From Paludibacteraceae bacterium (GTDB lineage Bacteria > Bacteroidota > Bacteroidia > Bacteroidales > Paludibacteraceae): 64,000 nucleotides of DNA. Each line of letters opens with the position of its first letter. Position 1 is the first letter of the stretch. The position numbers and the translations under genes are program-made. The stretch is taken from contig JAKSKV010000011.1 in assembly GCA_024401555.1 (NCBI GenBank), positions 1 to 64,000 of the forward strand. The letters are read 5' to 3'. Below are positions 45,402-54,733 of this stretch, in pieces. A model generated the notes under the pieces. It made no database searches, was not told the DNA's origin, and worked only from the letters and a program-made list of their open reading frames with translations.

Positions 45402-46214
45402 TTATTTCAAAACCTCGACCTTCATCTTCACATCTTGCAAAGGTCTATCGCCAGGGGCGGTCTTAACGGCTGCGATGGCATCGATCACCTCAAGGCCTTC
45501 CACCACCTCACCGAACACCGTGTATTCCTTATCCAAGAATGGGGTACCACCCAACTTCTTGTAATCCTCGCGCATTTGAGCCGGCATCTTGTCGCCGCTC
45601 TTACCCTCGAACTCCTTGTCCAACTGAGCGACGATCTCCGCCTGTAGCTTTTGGAGTCCCTCTTGGTCTCTTGCCATACGAAGTTTCTTCACCTCCTCGT
45701 TTCTCTCGCCGACGATTTGGTAGAAACGAGCCTCCTTCGCCTTGTTGATGGACATATTCTCCATTTGATTCAACTTGGAATCATCCATCTTATCACCTTG
45801 GACAATGTAGAATTGACAACCGGAAGAACGCTTCTCCGGATTCACTTGGTCTCCTTGACGAGCTGCAGCCAAAGCGCCCTTCTTATGATAGTATTGCGGA
45901 TAAACGAACTCTGCTGGAATTGTATAGCCAACATCGCCAGCGCCCAATTGCTTAGATGCGGGAGCATTCTTGGAATCAGGGTCACCACCTTGGATCATAA
46001 ATCCCTTGATCACACGGTGGAATAACAAACCATCATAGAAACCCTTTTGCGCCAACTTGATGAAATTGTCACGATGTTGTGGAGTCTCATTATAAAGTTT
46101 TACCTTCATTTTACCATAATCAGTGGTAATCAAGACCATAGTCTCCTTATTTTCAGCATTTACCGTCATAAAAAATAGAGTCATTAAAAATGAAACAATC
46201 AAATATTTCTTCAT
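45402..46214 (-). CDS. Exported cyclophilin-type peptidyl-prolyl isomerase with a helical insert
   Basis: A 270-residue protein with a signal peptide (about 1-20, ending VNAEN). The cyclophilin core appears in two parts: FHRVIKGFMIQGGDP and GCQFYIVQG (active-site Arg, Phe, Gln), then TVFGEVVEGLEVIDAI. Between them about 80 charged residues (around 155-235) form a predicted helical insert not found in small bacterial cyclophilins. It would assist folding in the periplasm. It is transcribed divergently from rpmE and upstream of glyS. Confidence 0.92.
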   Translation of the reverse strand: MKKYLIVSFLMTLFFMTVNAENKETMVLITTDYGKMKVKLYNETPQHRDNFIKLAQKGFYDGLLFHRVIKGFMIQGGDPDSKNAPASKQLGAGDVGYTIPAEFVYPQYYHKKGALAAARQGDQVNPEKRSSGCQFYIVQGDKMDDSKLNQMENMSINKAKEARFYQIVGERNEEVKKLRMARDQEGLQKLQAEIVAQLDKEFEGKSGDKMPAQMREDYKKLGGTPFLDKEYTVFGEVVEGLEVIDAIAAVKTAPGDRPLQDVKMKVEVLK

Positions 46215-46233
46215 ACTCGTAAAAATTATTTCA

Positions 46234-46264
46234 CAAAATTACTAATTATTGTTTTTCTGAACAA
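46234..46264 (-). promoter_or_regulatory. Promoter of the cyclophilin-glyS transcript
   Basis: On the minus strand TTG (46262-46264) and TAATTTTG (46234-46241) are 20 bp apart, a full consensus promoter. Confidence 0.7.
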
Positions 46265-46281
46265 AAAATTTTGTACTTTTG
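46249..46281 (+). promoter_or_regulatory. rpmE promoter
   Basis: TTG (46249-46251) and TACTTTTG (46274-46281) are 22 bp apart. It overlaps the divergent cyclophilin promoter, so the two may interfere with each other. Confidence 0.65.
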
Positions 46282-46344
46282 CACCGCGAAAAGCGGGATT
46301 AAAGTCGAAATAAAAAAAATAACAATAACTAAAAATAAAAGAAA

Positions 46345-46596
46345 ATGAATAAGGAGATTCAACCAGAGAACTACCGTGTTGTAGTATTTAAGGATTTGTC
46401 AAACGGTGACACTTTCTTCTCTCGTTCAACAGTGAACACTAAGGACACTATCGAAATCGACGGCGAGACTTACCCATTGGTAAAGCTTGAAATTTCTAGC
46501 TCATCTCACCCTTTCTTCACAGGAAAGTCTAAGATGGTCGATACTGCAGGTCGTGTAGATAAGTTCATGAGCCGTTACGGTAACCGTAAGAAATAA
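46345..46596 (+). CDS. rpmE2: 50S ribosomal protein L31, type B (zinc-free)
   Basis: An 83-residue ribosomal protein. It matches the type B form: [18 protein letters not shown] at the start, [23 protein letters not shown] near the end, and no Cys, so the zinc-binding CxxC of type A L31 is absent. Type B L31 is often the only form in Bacteroidota. It has its own promoter and terminator and highly expressed codon choice. Confidence 0.96.
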   Translation: MNKEIQPENYRVVVFKDLSNGDTFFSRSTVNTKDTIEIDGETYPLVKLEISSSSHPFFTGKSKMVDTAGRVDKFMSRYGNRKK

Positions 46597-46615
46597 TATC
46601 CGGGAACAAAATTCC

Positions 46616-46646
46616 AAAAGGGTATCGGAATCCGGTACCCTTTTTT
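46616..46646 (+). terminator. rpmE terminator
   Basis: AAAAGGGTA pairs with TACCCTTTT around an inner GGA/TCC helix, followed by T6. Confidence 0.85.
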
Positions 46647-46670
46647 AGTTTTATAACAACCACTTAACGC

Positions 46671-47546
46671 ATGAGAATAGTCATATTCGGCAATAAATAC
46701 AGGGAAGAGGTAATCAAGTACACACAAGAATTGGCGGATGCCTTCCGTCAAAGAGGTGTGGAAATCTGTTTCGAAAAGGAGTTCTGCGAATTCCTCATCG
46801 AGAAGGGATGCGACCTATCCTACCCTCATCATGTTCTCGACGATGAGAACAAAGGCATCGATATGGCTTTCAGCATCGGCGGCGACGGTACTTTCATCAA
46901 AGCCGCAGCGAAAATCGGCAAAAGCGGCATTCCATTATTGGGCATCAACGCGGGCAGGTTGGGCTTTTTGGCCGACGTGTCCGGCTCCGAGATAGGCAAT
47001 GCGGTGGAAGAGATCATGGATGGCAGATACAAAATAGAGGAGCGTTCACTACTCCGCCTCCACACAGACGACCACCTCTACACCGATTTCAACTATGCGC
47101 TGAACGAAATTGCGATCTTGAAGCGCGACTCCTCCGCAATGATCACCATACACGCCTGGGCCAACGGTGTTTTTCTCAACACCTACCAAGCGGACGGACT
47201 TTTGGTGGCCACTTCGACAGGATCCACCGCCTACTCCATGAGCGTGGGCGGACCTATCGTCGTCCCACAAGCCGCTAACTTCATCCTCACGCCAGTTGCG
47301 CCCCACAGTTTAAATGTCAGACCTATCATCATCCCCGACACATGGGAGATAGAGCTAAAAGTGGAGAGCCGCAACAAACATTTCCTGATCGCATTAGACG
47401 GTCGCAACAACATTTTCACGGACAAGACAACTCTCTCCATCCGGAAAGCGGACTTCGGAATAAAAACAGTGAAGCGAGAGGACCACGATTTCTTCTGCAC
47501 ACTTCGATCCAAACTCAGATGGGGAAACGACAATAGGGAGGGATAA
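46671..47546 (+). CDS. nadK: NAD kinase
   Basis: A 291-residue ATP-NAD kinase, which makes NADP+. The catalytic GGDGTFIKAA and the NAD-binding TGSTAYSMSVGGP are intact, with ALNEIAILKR between them. The length is normal for Bacteroidota. It ends 4 bp before fmt, and the two are probably co-transcribed. No consensus promoter was seen in the short gap after the rpmE terminator. Confidence 0.96.
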   Translation: MRIVIFGNKYREEVIKYTQELADAFRQRGVEICFEKEFCEFLIEKGCDLSYPHHVLDDENKGIDMAFSIGGDGTFIKAAAKIGKSGIPLLGINAGRLGFLADVSGSEIGNAVEEIMDGRYKIEERSLLRLHTDDHLYTDFNYALNEIAILKRDSSAMITIHAWANGVFLNTYQADGLLVATSTGSTAYSMSVGGPIVVPQAANFILTPVAPHSLNVRPIIIPDTWEIELKVESRNKHFLIALDGRNNIFTDKTTLSIRKADFGIKTVKREDHDFFCTLRSKLRWGNDNREG

Positions 47547-47550
47547 AAGC

Positions 47551-48519
47551 ATGGAAAAGAAAGATTTACGCATCGTTTATATGGGCACACCCGATTTTGC
47601 GGTCGAACCATTAAGGAAATTAGTGGAGGGCGGCTACAACATCGTAGGTTGCATCACCATGCCAGACAAACCAGCAGGACGAGGCCACAAAATACAGTAC
47701 TCGCCCGTGAAAGAGTATGCGCTTGAGCAGAACATCCCATTGCTTCAACCCGAAAAACTAAAAGACGAAAACTTTCAGGCCGAACTCAAAGCTTGGAACG
47801 CGGATCTTCAAATTGTCGTTGCCTTCCGCATGCTTCCCGAATCTGTATGGAATATGCCAAGACTTGGCACCTTCAACCTTCACGCCTCCCTCCTGCCTCA
47901 ATACAGAGGTGCGGCGCCTATCAACTGGGCGGTCATCAACGGCGAGAAAGAGACAGGTATCACCACATTCTTCCTTACCCACGACATCGACACGGGCAAC
48001 ATCATCATGCAGGAGAAGGTCACCATTGAAGAGAGCGACAACGTGGGCATCGTCCACGACAAACTAATGTACTTGGGAGCCGATCTCGTCGTGAAAACCG
48101 TAGATCAAATCATCGCTGGCGAGATCAAAACCACCCAACAATCGGAACTTTACGGAAACGAGTCAGAATTAAAGCCTGCTCCTAAAATATTCAAGGAGAC
48201 CTGCAAAATCGACTTCAGTCAAGAGGCAAAAACCATCTACAACTTTGTCAGAGGACTATCCCCCTACCCTGCCGCTTGGTGCGAACTGGTGGATAATGAG
48301 GGAAACGCCACCGCGATCAAAGTGTTCGAAGTGGAAATCCTTAAGGAAAGCGCAAGCGACGAGATAGGCCATTTCTCTTACGACAAAAAGAACATAGACA
48401 TCGTCGTTAAAGGAGGAAAAATCAGAATCAAATCATTGCAGTATCCTGGAAAAAAGAGACTAAGTTCAGAAGAGTTTCTCAGAGGATTCAAGATGGAAGA
48501 TCACAGCCATTTCCAATAG
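47551..48519 (+). CDS. fmt: Methionyl-tRNA formyltransferase
   Basis: A 322-residue enzyme that formylates initiator Met-tRNA with 10-formyl-tetrahydrofolate. Landmarks are YMGTPDFAVEPL at the N-terminus, FNLHASLLPQYRGAAPI containing the catalytic His and SLLP loop, and THDIDTGNII with the active-site Asp. The C-terminal OB-like tRNA-binding domain starts near 210. The gene is complete and coupled to nadK. Confidence 0.96.
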   Translation: MEKKDLRIVYMGTPDFAVEPLRKLVEGGYNIVGCITMPDKPAGRGHKIQYSPVKEYALEQNIPLLQPEKLKDENFQAELKAWNADLQIVVAFRMLPESVWNMPRLGTFNLHASLLPQYRGAAPINWAVINGEKETGITTFFLTHDIDTGNIIMQEKVTIEESDNVGIVHDKLMYLGADLVVKTVDQIIAGEIKTTQQSELYGNESELKPAPKIFKETCKIDFSQEAKTIYNFVRGLSPYPAAWCELVDNEGNATAIKVFEVEILKESASDEIGHFSYDKKNIDIVVKGGKIRIKSLQYPGKKRLSSEEFLRGFKMEDHSHFQ

Positions 48520-48567
48520 CAAAACATTTTTTAACGAAATTTTTTCTTCTTTAAGGGAAAATAAACA

Positions 48568-48575
48568 TACATTTG
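48568..48575 (+). promoter_or_regulatory. Candidate -7 element TACATTTG for the sigma factor gene
   Basis: An exact TAnnTTTG match about 104 bp before the start codon, giving a leader of about 100 bases. No -33 TTG was found. Confidence 0.45.
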
Positions 48576-48678
48576 TTTCGTTTTAGAATAAAAACACAGA
48601 GAATAATATCAACTTTTGTATCACTTAAACGCTAATGCCTATAGATAGACGCCTACTCCATATTTAATTGAATAGAGT

Positions 48679-49272
48679 ATGATTAATACAAAATCTATGA
48701 CCGACGAGGAGTTGGTTCAATTATATGAAGGCGGAGTCAATGAGGCATTCGATGCCCTGTTATTGCGTCATAAAGACAAGGTCTTTTCGAACATTTTCCT
48801 ATCCGTCCGCGATAGGGATATCGCAAACGACATTTTCCAAGAGACATTCATCAAGGTGATCTGCACCATCAAGCAAGGGAAATACACCGAAAAGGGTAAA
48901 TTCTCCGCATGGGTGATGCGCATTGCCCACAACCTCATCATAGATCAGTTCAGGGTAGAGAAATCGGAGAACACTGTATCCAACGACGACGATGATAGAC
49001 AAGATCTTTTCGACACGATCCAACTCTACGACGACAACATAGAGGATGTGATGGTCAAGGAGCAGGTCTATGAAGATGTGGTGAATTTGATGAACCACCT
49101 TCCCGACAATCAAAAGGAGGTTTTGAAAATGCGTTTTTTCGAGGATCTTAGTTTCAAAGAGATTGCGGACGCCACGGGCGTAAGTATCAACACCGCCTTG
49201 GGAAGAATGCGTTATGCCGTGATGAACCTCCGCAAATTGGCGGAAGACAACGACGTGACGCTTTGGCCGTAA
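48679..49272 (+). CDS. RNA polymerase sigma factor, ECF/sigma-70 family
   Basis: A 197-residue sigma factor with regions 2 and 4 only. Region 2 contains DIANDIFQETFIKV and FSAWVMRIAHNLIIDQFR; region 4 contains LPDNQKEVLKMRFFEDLSFKEIA and VSINTALGRMRYA. A linker of acidic residues (NDDDDRQD) joins them. No anti-sigma (FecR-like) gene follows, unlike the ECF factors tied to SusC/SusD loci, so control by an anti-sigma factor is not evident here. It is a single gene with its own terminator. Confidence 0.93.
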   Translation: MINTKSMTDEELVQLYEGGVNEAFDALLLRHKDKVFSNIFLSVRDRDIANDIFQETFIKVICTIKQGKYTEKGKFSAWVMRIAHNLIIDQFRVEKSENTVSNDDDDRQDLFDTIQLYDDNIEDVMVKEQVYEDVVNLMNHLPDNQKEVLKMRFFEDLSFKEIADATGVSINTALGRMRYAVMNLRKLAEDNDVTLWP

Positions 49273-49296
49273 AGGATCACTTAGAGGAGATAACAG

Positions 49297-49332
49297 AAAG
49301 CAAGGGATGACTGGTTCGTCTCTTGCTTTTTT
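49297..49332 (+). terminator. Terminator of the sigma factor gene
   Basis: AAAGCAAG (49297-49304) pairs with CTTGCTTT (49322-49329), extended by an inner GAC/GTC helix and followed by T. Confidence 0.8.
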
Positions 49333-49397
49333 GATGTTCGCACATATAGGCAAAATTAAAGACAAAAAAAGAGGAAAGATCTTCATCTCTCCTCTTG

Positions 49398-49471
49398 CGG
49401 TGCGGACGGGACTCGAACCCGCGACCCCATGCGTGACAGGCATGTATTCTAACCAGCTGAACTACCACACC
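49398..49471 (-). tRNA. tRNA-Asp (anticodon GTC)
   Basis: A 74-base tRNA on the minus strand: acceptor GGTGTGG with CCGCACC (one T-G), anticodon stem-loop CATGC-CTGTCAC-GCATG, T-arm GCGGGTTCGAGTCCCGT, discriminator G. CCA is not encoded. Confidence 0.95.
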
Positions 49472-49501
49472 TTTGGACAACTGCTTTTCTCAATTGCGAT
49501 G

Positions 49502-49531
49502 CAAAGATAGACATAAATTTGAACATTGCAA
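49502..49531 (-). promoter_or_regulatory. tRNA-Asp promoter
   Basis: On the minus strand TTG (49529-49531) and TATCTTTG (49502-49509) are 19 bp apart, about 31 bp from the mature tRNA 5' end. Confidence 0.75.
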
Positions 49532-49624
49532 ACACTCCGTCTCTTTTTTTTCAAAAAATGCAATTTTTAAACAGACGCATCGTTATATTGATAACGAGGC
49601 AAGCCCCTAAAAACAGACAAAGAG

Positions 49625-50407
49625 ATGGAACTAATTGATACACATTCACACCTTTACGAGCCAGAATTTGACGAAGACAGGAAGGAGGCTATCGACCGCC
49701 TTGCGGAGAAATCGGTCAATGAAGTTTATCTTCCCAACATCGACAGCGAGAGCATCGACCGCCTCTTGCAACTCCATCACTCGGACAAGGAGAAATTTCA
49801 CATTATGATGGGGCTCCACCCCACCAGCGTCAAGGACAATTTCCAATCGGAATTAGAGATAATTCGTCAACGATTCTCCGGAGAAGAGATCTGCGGCATC
49901 GGAGAGGTAGGCATAGATCTCTACTGGGACAAAGAGTTCCTCGACCAACAAACCGCCGCATTCGAGACACAAATCGACTGGGCACTATCGATGGATCTTC
50001 CCCTCATCATCCACACGCGTAAAGCATTCGAAGAGACATTCCGTTCTATCAAGAAGTTCAAAGGGAAACCCTTGAGAGGTATCTTCCACTGCTACTCCGG
50101 CTCCAAAGAGATTGCGGAGGAGATCTTCAAATTGGGAGACTTTTCCTTAGGCATCGGAGGCGTTCTGACATTTAAGAACGCAGGATTAGCCGAGGTTGTG
50201 ACGGATATCCCATTGGAGAAATTGGTGTTGGAGACCGATTGTCCCTATCTCACGCCCGCCCCTTTCAGGGGACAGCGAAACGAATCTTCCTACGTTTACT
50301 ATGTGGCAGAGAAGTTGGCGGCTCTCAAAGAGACCTCAATCGAGAAAGTGGCGGAAATCACCACAGGAAACGCCAAGAAGATTTTCAGCGTAAAGCACAC
50401 GGTTTAA
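49625..50407 (+). CDS. tatD: TatD-family metal-dependent hydrolase (DNase)
   Basis: A 260-residue TIM-barrel hydrolase. Metal ligands are visible: DTHSHLYEPEFDED (HxH), IGEVGIDLYWD (Glu), LIIHTRKA and IFHCYSG (His), and LETDCPYLTP (Asp). TatD proteins act as DNases or exonucleases in DNA repair and quality control; the exact substrate is not set by sequence. The start is the ATG at 49625. It is followed by a promoter for the next gene. Confidence 0.93.
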   Translation: MELIDTHSHLYEPEFDEDRKEAIDRLAEKSVNEVYLPNIDSESIDRLLQLHHSDKEKFHIMMGLHPTSVKDNFQSELEIIRQRFSGEEICGIGEVGIDLYWDKEFLDQQTAAFETQIDWALSMDLPLIIHTRKAFEETFRSIKKFKGKPLRGIFHCYSGSKEIAEEIFKLGDFSLGIGGVLTFKNAGLAEVVTDIPLEKLVLETDCPYLTPAPFRGQRNESSYVYYVAEKLAALKETSIEKVAEITTGNAKKIFSVKHTV

Positions 50408-50419
50408 GCGGAATAATTA

Positions 50420-50522
50420 TATCTTTGTATAGTTTCCAATTTTACCCTCCTCGCCTATCAGTAAGGGGGTAATACTGGCGAAATGGGGCGTTGCCGCTCC
50501 CTGAAAATTAAAAAGATAAGAT
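50420..50522 (+). promoter_or_regulatory. Promoter element and structured leader of the FAH-family gene
   Basis: TATCTTTG at 50420-50427 is an exact -7 match. The roughly 90-base leader can fold into two hairpins: TTACCC (50444-50449) with GGGTAA, and GGGGCG-TTGC-CGCTCC (near 50484-50499). Neither is followed by a T run, so they would act at the RNA or translation level if at all. No known riboswitch family was recognised. Confidence 0.4.
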
Positions 50523-51134
50523 ATGAAAATATTAGCAGTTGGTTGGAATTATTCAGACCATGTACAAGAACTTAATCCAGGGCTAAAACCCAAGAGTCCC
50601 GTCATATTCATGAAGCCAGAGACGGCGTTATTGAAAGATAACAAGCCATTTTACCTCCCAGATTTCTCGGAAAGGGTAGATTACGAATGCGAATTGGTGG
50701 TACGAATCTCCAAAATGGGAAAGAACATCTCCGAAAAATTCGCCAATCGCTACTACGACGCCATCGGATTAGGTGTGGATTTCACCGCAAGGGATTTACA
50801 AAACGAATTCAAGAAGATCGGTTCCCCATGGGAGATCTGCAAAGGATTCGACAATTCCGCCCCTGTCAGTGAGTTCATCAGCAAAGAGGGATACGATCTG
50901 AAAAACCTACACTTCTCACTGAAGAAGAACGGAGAGGTTGTCCAAAACGGCAACACTGCGGACATGGTGTTCAGCGTGGACGAAATCATCGCCTACGTCA
51001 GCCGTTTCTTCACACTCAAGACAGGCGACCTCATCTTCACAGGCACACCCGTAGGCGTCGGCCCTGTGAAAATAAATGACCATTTAGAGGGATTCATCGA
51101 AGAAAAACAAATGTTCAGTTTCGATGTCCTATAA
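50523..51134 (+). CDS. Fumarylacetoacetate hydrolase-family protein
   Basis: A 203-residue protein of the FAH fold, close in size to YcgM/FAHD1-type acylpyruvate hydrolases or oxaloacetate decarboxylases. It has the opening ILAVGWNYSDHVQEL, the metal-binding VDYECELVV, ARDLQNEFKK, and the terminal GDLIFTGTPVGVGPV. The substrate is a small 2-oxo or beta-diketo acid, not determinable here. It lies 18 bp upstream of porU in the same direction and probably shares its transcript, although no functional link is evident. Confidence 0.9.
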   Translation: MKILAVGWNYSDHVQELNPGLKPKSPVIFMKPETALLKDNKPFYLPDFSERVDYECELVVRISKMGKNISEKFANRYYDAIGLGVDFTARDLQNEFKKIGSPWEICKGFDNSAPVSEFISKEGYDLKNLHFSLKKNGEVVQNGNTADMVFSVDEIIAYVSRFFTLKTGDLIFTGTPVGVGPVKINDHLEGFIEEKQMFSFDVL

Positions 51135-51152
51135 ACCAATAATTTCCAGATT

Positions 51153-54100
51153 ATGAAGATTAAACAGATTATCAGCAGTATCGTCGCAGCCATCATCACG
51201 GTTACGGCCAGCATAGACACCCTATCCGCGGCGACCTATGCGGAGCACTCCGTCCTATCCAAGGGATCGTGGAAAAAGATCAGCGTCAAGGAGAGCGGCG
51301 TATGCAAGATAACCTACGACCAACTCAAGGGAATGGGTTTCTCCCATCCCGAAAAAGTGAGTGTTTACGGATATGGCGGCGCACAACTCAGCGAATTGTT
51401 CAACCTGCCTAAGACCGACGACCTCAACGAGACACCGATCTACGACTCCGGATCGGCCCTCTACTTCTATGCACAGGGTCCAAGAATCTGGAAACACAAG
51501 ACACTCATGAGCGACCATCCGTTCGAAATCAACTCAAACCTTTACGCCACAGAAGGCTACTATTTCCTCTCGGAGAATAGCGGCCAGCGAAACATTATCG
51601 CAATGGCAGAGACGATTGAAGAGGATGAAGAAGAGGTGGTGATCGACAAGTATATGGAACACATGGTCCATAAAACCGAGAGCATCAACCCTTCCAAATC
51701 AGGAAAAGGATGGTTCGGAGACCAAACGCCAAGCGGAAAGAGCTTCGACGTCACCTTCAATGTTCCCGACATAGACCTAACGGAGGAGGCGATCGTTTAC
51801 CTTAACTTGGCAGCAGTTTCCAACAGAACCAGTCAAAGCAACATTTACATCAACGGGGATTTCTACAAAAGCGTTTCATACGGTCTCGCCTCCGGACACA
51901 CCGCCGGTGTCGCCGGCCGCGCCACAATCACCTACACACCTGTAGGCGAGCGAAACAACGTAAGCATCTCATACAAAGGAAATTCCGACGTTGATAAAAT
52001 GTGGGTGGAACAGATCGTATTTTGCGCCTACAAAAAGTTGACGGCTAACGACGGTATTGTCTATTTCAGAGATCCTCGGACCAGCACCCCGGACATCTAC
52101 AGATACGATATCCAAGGGGGCGATTCCAAAATGATCGTTTGGGACATCACCCACCCTACCAACACGCAACAAATCCCTACGCAAACCACGGGAGACGGAA
52201 TCTCTTTCAGAAGAAATCCAGTGGAGATGGAGGAGTTCGTAGCGTTCGACCCTCAGTCCAACAAATTCGTCAAAGCGGAATTCGTGGAGAATGTGAAGAA
52301 CCAAGACCTTCACGCTTGCAAGGGATACGATGCGATCATCATCACACCGCAAGAGTTCATCTCCGAAGCGCAACGACTTGCGGCACTCCACGAAGAACAT
52401 GACAACATCTCTTCCTTAATAGTTACGCCGACAGAGATTTTCAACGAGTTCTCGTCCGGAACACCAGACGCCAGCGCCATTCGTTGGTTCTTGAAAATGT
52501 TCTACGACAGAGGCGAAGCAAGGAAGAGCGTCATCCTATTCGGAGACGGAACATTCGACAACCGAGACATTCTCAAAAGCAACACGAAATATAATTATAT
52601 ATTGACGTACGAAAGCGGCGATCTTTTCGACGAATCTAAATCATACGTGTCAGACGACTACTATTGCTTCCTGGACAACAGCAACAACGGGCTCAGCAAT
52701 GGACGTATGAAAATGGATTACAGCATTGGACGTCTGCCCGTATCGACAATTCAGCAGGCAACCAATATGGTCGATAAGGTGGAGAAATATCTGACAGACA
52801 ACCAATTCGGCACCTGGAAGAACAAAGTGTGCCTCATTGCCGACGACAACGACGGAGACACGCTCGCCAGCACGGTTAACAAGTTCTTCTCCTACTCCGA
52901 CAACATCGCCAAAATCATCCACGGCAAAGACTCCGCGATGGAGATCCAAAAGATCCACATCGACGCATACACGCGAACTTCCGGTTCCAACGGTAACAGA
53001 TATCCAGAGGCGGAAGCGGCCATCAAGAAGAGTGTCGAGAACGGCGTTATGGTGGTCAATTACATTGGACATAGCAGTGAGCTTGCCTGGTCAGCTGAAC
53101 GAATATTCACGCAAGGCGAGGCCGGTTCGCTATTCAACGACAAACGAGGCTTCTGGTTCACCGCAAGTTGCCAATTCGCACTGTTCGACGACCTCAAATC
53201 ATCGGGCGGCGAGGATCTTGTCCTGAATCCTAACGGAGGTGCCATGACACTTTTCAGCGCAGCCAGAACCGTTTACGACGACAAGAATGACAACATCAAC
53301 CGTTCCTACATCAGCAATCTATTTGAGCGAGACGCCAATGGAGAGCCGCTCACCATCGGAGAGGTATGCAGACGAGCAAAATTAGTATTACCCAACGATT
53401 CGAACAAGATGTCTTACACCTTGCTGGGTGACCCGCTTTTGAAGATGAAATATCCTGAGGGAAATGTCACGACCGATTCCATCACTTTGATCGGACAAGG
53501 AAAGACCGACACCATCAGAGCTCTTTCGGAGGTGAAGATATTCGGCCATATAGAGGATAACCAACACCAATTGATGGATCAGTTCAACGGTGTGGTCAAC
53601 ATCATCATCTACGACAAGGAGACAAGGATGTACACCAAGGGTAATTCATTCAAAGACGAAGATCAGAAAACCCGCAACAGACATCCATACACAGACCGTC
53701 TCAATGTGTTGTTCTCCGGCAAGGCCGAGGTGAAGAACGGCTACTTCTCCACGGTGATGAAGGTGACCAAAGACATCAACTACAACTACGGAACAGGACG
53801 CATCTACTATTACGCTTACGATGAAGCGATAGAATACGACGCGGACGGATGTGACGAGTCGTTCATCATAGGAGGAAGCAACGATGCGGAAATCACCGAC
53901 AGTTGCGGTCCGAACATCAAACTCTTCATGAACCACAAAGGATTCTTATCTGGCGACAAAGTCAACAACACGCCGGTTCTTATCGCCGAGGTGGAAGACA
54001 TCAACGGAATCAATGCCTCTGGTAGCGGTATCGGTCACGACATCACGCTCACATCCGAAGATAAAAAAATCACTGTCCTCAACAGCTATTTCAGCTACGA

Positions 54101-54557
54101 CATCGACAGTTACTCCCAAGGAACAATCACCTACCCATTCCCTACCCTTGATCCAGGAAGATACAATGTGAAGTTAAAGGTTTGGGATTTGCTGAACAAC
54201 TCATCAGAAAAGAGCATCAGCTTCGTGGTGGATGAAAAGGAACCTATCCGCGTCCACAGCATCGACATCTTCCCAAGTGTGGCGAAGGAAGAGGCGACGA
54301 TCAACATCTCACACGACAGGCCACTAACCGTAAAATCCTATAGAATACGAGTCATCAGCTACTCCGGAGCGGAGATGCTCAGCACATCGCTTACCACGGA
54401 AAGGCTATCACAACAGACATCTTGGACATGGGATCTTACAGACAACAGAGGGGTTAAAGTCACCAACGGGCTCTATCTAATCAGGGTGGAGTTCGAAACA
54501 GAGGATGGCAAGATAAACGCATTAAGCGACAAAATCATCGTGAGAAGCGATCGTTAA
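51153..54557 (+). CDS. porU: Type IX secretion system sortase PorU
   Basis: An 1134-residue surface protease of the gingipain-like C25 family. It removes the C-terminal sorting domain of T9SS cargo and attaches the cargo to lipopolysaccharide. A signal peptide (about 1-25) is followed by a beta-rich N-terminal domain, then the catalytic domain with His640 (NYIGHSSELAW) and Cys673 (FTASCQFALFDD). The C-terminal segment (VKSYRIRVISYSG, ending NGLYLIRVEF) is an Ig/FlgD-like domain. Its presence with the type-B sorting-domain protein at 36557-43390 shows that a T9SS operates in this organism. It ends before a clear terminator. Confidence 0.93.
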   Translation: MKIKQIISSIVAAIITVTASIDTLSAATYAEHSVLSKGSWKKISVKESGVCKITYDQLKGMGFSHPEKVSVYGYGGAQLSELFNLPKTDDLNETPIYDSGSALYFYAQGPRIWKHKTLMSDHPFEINSNLYATEGYYFLSENSGQRNIIAMAETIEEDEEEVVIDKYMEHMVHKTESINPSKSGKGWFGDQTPSGKSFDVTFNVPDIDLTEEAIVYLNLAAVSNRTSQSNIYINGDFYKSVSYGLASGHTAGVAGRATITYTPVGERNNVSISYKGNSDVDKMWVEQIVFCAYKKLTANDGIVYFRDPRTSTPDIYRYDIQGGDSKMIVWDITHPTNTQQIPTQTTGDGISFRRNPVEMEEFVAFDPQSNKFVKAEFVENVKNQDLHACKGYDAIIITPQEFISEAQRLAALHEEHDNISSLIVTPTEIFNEFSSGTPDASAIRWFLKMFYDRGEARKSVILFGDGTFDNRDILKSNTKYNYILTYESGDLFDESKSYVSDDYYCFLDNSNNGLSNGRMKMDYSIGRLPVSTIQQATNMVDKVEKYLTDNQFGTWKNKVCLIADDNDGDTLASTVNKFFSYSDNIAKIIHGKDSAMEIQKIHIDAYTRTSGSNGNRYPEAEAAIKKSVENGVMVVNYIGHSSELAWSAERIFTQGEAGSLFNDKRGFWFTASCQFALFDDLKSSGGEDLVLNPNGGAMTLFSAARTVYDDKNDNINRSYISNLFERDANGEPLTIGEVCRRAKLVLPNDSNKMSYTLLGDPLLKMKYPEGNVTTDSITLIGQGKTDTIRALSEVKIFGHIEDNQHQLMDQFNGVVNIIIYDKETRMYTKGNSFKDEDQKTRNRHPYTDRLNVLFSGKAEVKNGYFSTVMKVTKDINYNYGTGRIYYYAYDEAIEYDADGCDESFIIGGSNDAEITDSCGPNIKLFMNHKGFLSGDKVNNTPVLIAEVEDINGINASGSGIGHDITLTSEDKKITVLNSYFSYDIDSYSQGTITYPFPTLDPGRYNVKLKVWDLLNNSSEKSISFVVDEKEPIRVHSIDIFPSVAKEEATINISHDRPLTVKSYRIRVISYSGAEMLSTSLTTERLSQQTSWTWDLTDNRGVKVTNGLYLIRVEFETEDGKINALSDKIIVRSDR

Positions 54558-54578
54558 CAAGATACAGATATCATGAGA

Positions 54579-54608
54579 GGGCATAGGTTTTACTTATGCC
54601 CTTTTTTC
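54579..54608 (+). terminator. porU terminator
   Basis: AGGGCATA pairs with TATGCCCT, followed by T6. Confidence 0.88.
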
Positions 54609-54733
54609 ATTTCAAAGAGACGTCCAAACATAAAATAGGGCATAACACAACGAATAAAAAGCTATTAGGTTAATTTTCAACATTTTTTTTATACATTCGC
54701 GATAACATTGTTATTAAACATATTTAGAGCGAA

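Noticed and set aside
48679-49272. ECF sigma/anti-sigma (FecR) pair
   Set aside because: No FecR-like gene follows; a terminator and a minus-strand tRNA come next.
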